64,000 nt of DNA. Origin: Sodiomyces alkalinus F11. Taxonomy: Eukaryota; Ascomycota; Sordariomycetes; Glomerellales; Plectosphaerellaceae. Positions 58,534 through 64,000 of the stretch are shown in pieces (positions within the stretch are counted from its first letter, which is position 1; each line of letters starts with the position of its first letter). The stretch is from assembly GCF_003711515.1 (NCBI RefSeq), contig NW_021167079.1:6442385-6506384 (forward strand). Direction: 5' to 3'. The position numbers and the translations under genes are program-made. Below the pieces are notes generated by a model. That model worked only from the letters and a program-made list of their open reading frames with translations, ran no database searches and was not told the DNA's origin.

Positions 58534-59676
58534 CCTGGTCCCATGGGTGGAGCTGTGGAGCTGGCAGCCATCCAAGCCCGCCTTCACAATGGAGGTAAGG
58601 GTATTTTAGACGATGCTAATAGGTTTGGCCACGGCGTCTTGCAGGTAGCGGGTGTTTTCGTATTCCTGATATGAGTACAGTTCTGGGGCAGGCCAGCAGA
58701 ATCGCCTGATGCTGAATAGCCCAAGAAGGGGGTCGTATATGAGTCGGAGACGTGGGGTTACGGTAATGGGGAGGACATGAAATGACAATGTGAGAAGGTT
58801 TGTTCCACAAAGTCTCGTCTTTGTGGATAGCCAGAATCCGCGCTTGTGCGAGAAGAACGAACAGCGACACATAACCGACACACACACCCGCACACAGTGT
58901 TGTAGTAGTCTCGAGTCAGTGCTGTCACATCCGCGGATTTTGAGAAACGGAGCTCTGCCGTCTCGGGGCGGTGGTTGCTGCAATTATCTTATGAGGGGGG
59001 TCATAGATGAGGATAGTACTGAGGTGGCATCGAGGAGTATATGGAGCGACTCAAAAGTATTGCTAGTTTGTCTCTCATAGACAACATTTCGCATCGAGCT
59101 CTTGTTGAACACGCACGGGCAGTCGCCTTTGGGATTCATATTGTTCAACGTTTATCTCCTTGGTGCCTTCGAAGGAGAAAAGGGTAACGCAGTCGCGTCC
59201 TGGCCGCTCCTGCTAGTTATTGATTCAGATGCTTGATCGCACCGAAACGACGTGTACCCGTCCATTCGTCGCCATGAGCCTAGGAGGTACGAGGGTGCAG
59301 ATTCATCCATTGCAGGACCAGAATGATCACGAGATCCGTGGTGGCATAGCCGAGTATGGACATGTGTAATTGGTCGAGGTAGTCCTGGTAGCACTTCATG
59401 ACCGAGGGCATTCCGGCCAATGGCCACTGCGGGGGGGTTTGGGGGCGTTCACTTTGGAACCGACATTGTAAAGACCTCCTCGTTAAGCCGGCCACATGAC
59501 AAGAGCTGTCTGGGCTCGAGGACAGGGGCATGTTGTAAACAGGACCGCCGAGGCTAGCACACCGTGCCCTTGTCCGAACTTATGAGTGGCCGACGTTGGC
59601 TAGCGGAAACAGGGCAATGTTCTATCCTCATGGTATAGTATAGGGTGTCTCCAAAAAGTCTTCGAAGGACAAATGT
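58534..59676. other. Intergenic region between the membrane-protein gene and the cyclophilin
   Basis: Holds both 3' ends of convergent genes. Overlapping minus-strand ORFs of 83 and 91 codons at 59152-59531 lack recognisable features and were not accepted. Nothing else seen. Confidence 0.45.
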
Positions 59677-60257
59677 TCAGCCGGCAAGAGGGTTGGCGTG
59701 GATGGTGATCTTCTCAATTCGGATTGGGTCCTTTGGTCGGTTCTTCTTGTCGACCTCAACAGCCTCGATCTTGGCTAGGGTAGCGGTGCTCTCGTCGCCG
59801 ATCAAATGGCCAAAGACGGTATTAAGACCGTCAAGATGTGGCGCCTTGTCGAAGAGGATGAAGAACTGTGAACCGTTGGTGCCGGGACCCTTATTCGCCA
59901 TGGAAATGACGCCGCGAGAGCTGTGGCGTAAGGCCGGTCGAATTTCGTCCTCGAAAGGTTCGCCCCAGATGGACCGGCCACCTTTGGGATTCTCGGGAGG
60001 TGAAGGGTATGCTGGGCCGCCTGTTTGAACCATGAAGCCGGGAATCAGACGGTGAAATGGCGATGCATCGTAGTAGCCAGAGGCACAGAGCGCGAGGAAG
60101 TTCTGGAGCGCCACGCACATTAGCCGGGGAAGGGGACGCGACTCGCGCGAGTTGGGAATGATAGAACCGAGGCGCTTACTTCAGCAGTTTTGGGGACACT
60201 CTCGCAGAAGACCTCAATCTTGAGGTCTCCGACCGTTGTGTGCAGCGTGGCAGACAT
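59677..60257 (-). CDS. Cyclophilin-type peptidyl-prolyl isomerase, PPIL3-like (CYP-10 type)
   Basis: Two exons on the minus strand, 60257..60180 and 60102..59677, encode 167 residues, the size of a one-domain cyclophilin. MSATLHTTVGDLKIEVFCES is the start typical of PPIL3; the splice GAA/AAC continues KTAENFLALCAS. Active-site residues are visible: FHRLIPGFMVQTG (Arg, Phe, Met, Gln), MANKGPGTNGSQFFI and LDGLNTVFG (His replaced by Asn in the HxxxFG region), which is a feature to note against canonical cyclophilin A. The end ITIHANPLAG matches PPIL3. Human PPIL3 is found in spliceosomes; a similar role here is inferred. Confidence 0.92.
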
Positions 60258-62392
60258 GGCTTTGTGAGAAGCCTTGGGATTACGACTTCACGGTCCCTTG
60301 GTCAGTTGGTTTTCCCCGACCCGTCAATACGAACGTACTTGGTGAAGTTGACGTCGTCGGGGGATGCAGCAGCTATTCGGATACGGGATTATGTGTTTCC
60401 GAAGGTGAGTGGAACTCGACTCGAACCGACCTGCTCTCATCCTTCTTACAACTCACTTAGGGGACCCACGGATTACGCACAAACGCTCTAAACCGCTCGA
60501 AACCAATATTAATCGATAGCTCTTTTCAAGCTCTATACGCCTATATAGCCCTATATCGCGCATGCGCTAGTTAGGGCGTATTATAAGTGCGAAAACGCCG
60601 GGAAACAGGCTTACGGCTACCCCGTGTACGGAGGGAAAGTCTGATATAGCCCGTGCGTCCACGCTAATATGAAATTGTCGAACGGGGCCTACTACTAATA
60701 CCCTAGATCTCGACTATGCTTGGTTTTACCTGCTCTGTCCTGCCCAAGAGTCCTTTGTGAACGACGTATATGCCTTGTTCAGGGAGTCTTGGATGTCACC
60801 CACCTTACCCTTTCTGGGATTATATTCTCGACCTGGCCTGCCTGGTCATGTTTCCATGCGTCAAGGCCATCATACTCTCTCCAAGGTGCCAACGACTTCT
60901 TTTTTTCGTTGAAGGCTTTCCTTTACCTCGCCCTGATAACCCGCTTATTTGAGACCTGGTCCATTGGCGTGCCATACTATTACCCCCTGGAAGAAGTTCC
61001 AGTGAGATGTTCTTGCGTTTGCTTCATTCAGACCTTTTTTTTTCCTGATTTCTACTGCACTGTCCTCCTTATACTACTAAAGCAGGGCTCGAAGCGTCAA
61101 TGTCCCAGGCAGCTCCATGTATAGGAGTTTATTTCTCGGCGTGGCTATTAGTCAGGGAACACAGCCCAGGCTTTCAGCCTCAGTTCACGATTCGTGGGTG
61201 TTCTGTCACGATGGGTCACCTGTGTGAAGGAAACATCTTTTCCTGATAGTATTCTTCCCTCTATTGCATCCCGTGATCAACTCTCATGACCCTTCTCCCC
61301 CGTCCTCCTTTAACCTTCTTGATCACCAGCACGAATATTACCAGCTGAACCTTACAATCTGGAGTCCTATCACTCCTGTGGGGATCTATCTAGGAAACCC
61401 TTTACATCTGACATACTTCTTTCTACTCGGTGAAGAATTCACCACGTTAGCTGTATCAGGCAAGTCCCTCTATATTATCACCTTCTCCTCTGGGGTTGTC
61501 CTTGGCAGGTGGATATGTGATCCGCTGATCCATGTTCTTCTTCCTATGCCACACTGCTGCCGTGTAGTTGACTGCCATATCTCTTAAAGAGAAACTATGG
61601 TCTCTGTTATTGACCAGAACCTGACACTCCCTGCCTAGTTAAAGGATTTGATTGATTTTAACTAATTTCATCTCCTTAGGTTTGTTCCTGGGCTTATATC
61701 ACTACCATCACATGTGATTCTTTGCCTGGGACTGTCTTTCAGACTACGGATTTACCAGATAATCTCACATCAACAGCCAATTTAGTCTCAAAAAGGCAAG
61801 TCTTTTTCAATGTCCCTACCCTAGGAACAAAGCCAATGTCCGTGAACTGGAGCTGACTCCTTTCCTTGGTTAGTCTCAGATCCTGTGGCCTCTAGCTGGT
61901 TATTTCTTCTTCCATCCCTTCTTTGTGAACGGCATCTTCAGGGGAGGCCCCACTCAAGACCTCAAGACCACCACCTAACCAGGTATGCCCACCGAGTTCA
62001 CCGATACTCTCCAGTTTCTTGTCACCAACCTCCCTACCTCACCGAGTCTCACCGAGTCTCACCGAGATCCTCTCAGTTCACTTGAGTTGCCTTATCCTCT
62101 CTGGCAATGACCTGGGCTGTTGCCTTGGATTTCTGTTGATTCCCAAAACGACAACTGACCGAACGCACTTGCCCTTCCATTGTTCAGCACTGTGAGATCT
62201 TTCTTACTTTTTCTTGTCTCTCTCTCCTCCCTTAACCCACCAAACTCTTCCTATCCATGCCTGCTTTCACTTTATTTTCTAGCACTCGGAAATTCCCCCC
62301 ATAACAACTGCATATCTTCAGTTCTTTTCCCCCGGTCTTTATTTCACTTTGAAGCACGGAGAAGATCATAACTCAACTAACCGGGATCGACC
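60258..62392. other. Intergenic region and long leader upstream of the coiled-coil gene
   Basis: No supported gene. The stretch 60490-60620 is TA/CG-rich with runs such as CTATATAGCCCTATATCGCG, resembling RIP-mutated DNA. From about 61000 the plus strand becomes CT-rich. Three consecutive TCACCGAGTC-type units lie at 62039-62068. A good 3' splice site (TTTTAACTAATTTCATCTCCTTAG, ending 61680) hints at a 5' UTR intron of the next gene. Confidence 0.45.
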
Positions 62393-64000
62393 ATGCAGAA
62401 TCTTACAGGTCCCGGGGGCTTGGTTCAGTCTTCCTCGGCTGAAAGACCGCAGGCTAGACCGTCTACTGGATCATTGTCTACACGGATTCGTCCATCATTG
62501 TTCTCAATCACTAGTGAGAGACAGACACATCCATCACCCACACTGACTGAGCAGGACGAGGCACGCGATACCATCAACATGGCTCACTGTCAGTTACGTG
62601 GACCGCTCATTGGACCTCTTCGAGAGCGTCGACGGTCTGAGCTTTCACAGAAACATGTGAGTACTTTTTCTAATTTATTTTCTTGTTTCTTTTTATTTTC
62701 CCCCTCTCCCCACAGGGTATTCTTTATTAGCCCTTCCAGTATCCAACAAGAGTCGCTGACCGGTCAAAACTAGCCCGTATGGGAGCAAGCACGCAAGTTT
62801 CAGCATGGCGTCATGACGACACAGCAGGAAGTCCGCCGTAATCCCGGCATTCCTAGGAAGCTCGCCGATCAGTTGTGTCAGACACTCATTGCCTCTGCCC
62901 AAGATATGAACAACGCCATCCGTGAGACGGTTGATGATGCTTCGGAGCTGCGCATCCAACTGGAGGACGCCAACATGGCCATCATGAGTCTCAAGATCCA
63001 GGAGACCGCTTCCAAGTTTGACGTCTCTGAGGCACACAAGCAAATCAAGGAGAACGTCTCCAAAATTGAAGATGCTGAAAACCGTCTAGCTAAGTACCAT
63101 GCTGATGCCGAGAAAGATCGGAACGAGCTGCGCGAGGCCCTCGCTCGGCTCAATGGGGCCAATGATGAGGAGCAGAAAAGAGAGCTCACTAATGCTCTTC
63201 TGAAGGTTTGTCCTCCCATTCAATCTTTCTCTTTTCCTCTGACTATCTTTGGTCAATTGTGGGTTGCCCTACAGTCGTAGTTACTAACTGGGACACGTAG
63301 ATGCTTCAAACACAGCTTAGCATCCGACACTCCATCTCGCCTAAGCCCACAAAGTCCGAGGCGACTTCCATTGAACAAGCTCTGACGGCTTTTCATAAAG
63401 CCCAGTTGCAGGAGTCGGACGAGAGTCAAGCCGACGAGTTCGCTGGTCGTTTGGAAGATCTGTCGACTCGCGAATATCTCCACAAAGATGTTAGCAGCAA
63501 GCCTTGCGATGATGGAGGTATGCAGCTGCTCTCGCATTCTCATGTTTACGGCAGTGAACCTGTGGGCTTCCTGTCTCAGCACTCTTTCCGTGGTGTTGCT
63601 CAGACTAGCACGCGTAGTACTTCCGGCAAGGATACTCAGAGCGCCTCCAGTCAGGGACGCATGCCTTGGCCGCACACTCCCAGCCAGCGTATGCTCAATA
63701 GCCCTGGAATGGGTGACGACGTTTTTCGACCATCTACCCCCCAGACCCCGGATGCCTCCCACCAAAATGGCCATGGTGGAGCTCTTGGCAGAAACGACAG
63801 CTTTGGCGGACCGAGCAGGGTCAACACTGCGGCGGGTATGCGCAGCCGACCTCCCGTCAGCATGAACATGGGCTTCGGTCAACCACGCGGCCCTGGTCCT
63901 AGATCTGGCCCTCACAATTTCCGGCCTAAGGCACCGGAGTTCCAACCCGTCGATGGGAACTTTAGGGTGAACACCAACGGTTTTGAAGGTGTCAGGAACA
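62393..64000 (+). CDS. Coiled-coil protein with PAM2-like motif, 3' end cut off by window edge
   Basis: Three exons seen: 62393..62656, 62774..63205 and 63301..64000 (continues). All three have phase-0 junctions, giving 465 codons so far. Exon 2 starts PVWEQARKFQHGV, which joins the frame across an intron whose acceptor follows a stop codon, so the upstream ATG 62393 is preferred to ATG 62813. Residues about 115-235 are helical and charged (ELRIQLEDANMAIMSLKIQE, KIEDAENRLAKYHADAEKDR), a coiled coil. Residues beyond 280 are disordered, rich in Gly, Ser and Pro. NFRPKAPEFQP at about 438-448 resembles the PAM2 peptide that binds the MLLE domain of poly(A)-binding protein. No family name recognised; a role in mRNA binding or transport is only inferred. 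Confidence 0.75.

Noticed and set aside
59152..59531. Two overlapping minus ORFs (83 and 91 codons) between the membrane protein and cyclophilin genes
   Set aside because: Neither shows domains or convincing splice partners; one has a hydrophobic stretch but this alone is weak.
62039..62068. Three TCACCGAGTC units considered as a CRISPR-like or iteron array
   Set aside because: Direct tandem copies without spacers, in a CT-rich eukaryotic leader; simple slippage explains them.

Overview
The window reads as nuclear DNA of a filamentous ascomycete (Pezizomycotina, most likely a Sordariomycete). Evidence: genes with short GT...AG introns of about 50-170 bp, clear homologues of conserved fungal single-copy genes, CT-rich leaders, a eukaryotic tRNA gene without encoded CCA, and two Copia retrotransposons heavily mutated in the CpA-to-TpA pattern of repeat-induced point mutation (RIP). 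I do not name a species.

Layout. 0-8.6 kb: a DUF866 zinc-binding protein (cut by the left edge), a probable mitochondrial PPR-like protein, and the phosphate regulator PHO81/NUC-2 (SPX, ankyrin and GDPD domains) with a long leader carrying a uORF and a distant CACGTG box. 8.6-13.3 kb: no supported gene. 13.3-25.4 kb: two complete but dead Copia elements, both read on the minus strand, each with two LTRs and an exact 5-bp target duplication (CTTAT and GTATG), separated by 168 bp including the duplications. 25.4-35.6 kb: gene desert rich in short palindromic 9-mers. 35.6-41.5 kb: a four-finger C2H2 regulator, a 131-bp mariner-type MITE and the mitochondrial i-AAA protease YME1. 43.3-53.6 kb is gene-dense: an NAD(P)-dependent reductase, ZPR1, an RNase P/MRP Rpr2-type protein divergent from the wybutosine methylase-like enzyme TYW2, a secretory EF-hand protein divergent from ORC6, and a short-chain dehydrogenase convergent with ORC6 across a 31-G tract. 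53.9-64 kb: tRNA-Ala(AGC), a single-pass Cys-rich membrane protein, a PPIL3-type cyclophilin, and a coiled-coil protein with a PAM2-like motif running off the right edge.

Most genes are housekeeping and do not form a pathway or biosynthetic cluster. Two divergent pairs share short promoters: Rpr2-like/TYW2 (both linked to tRNA or RNase P-type RNA maturation) and EF-hand/ORC6. I found no defence system, secondary-metabolite cluster or CRISPR. The most unexplained signal is a family of 9-mers of form TAC(AA or TT)CGTA, enriched far above chance in non-coding DNA and absent from the coding exons and the retroelements. Splice sites were read by eye from reading frame, consensus and remembered family features, without transcript data.
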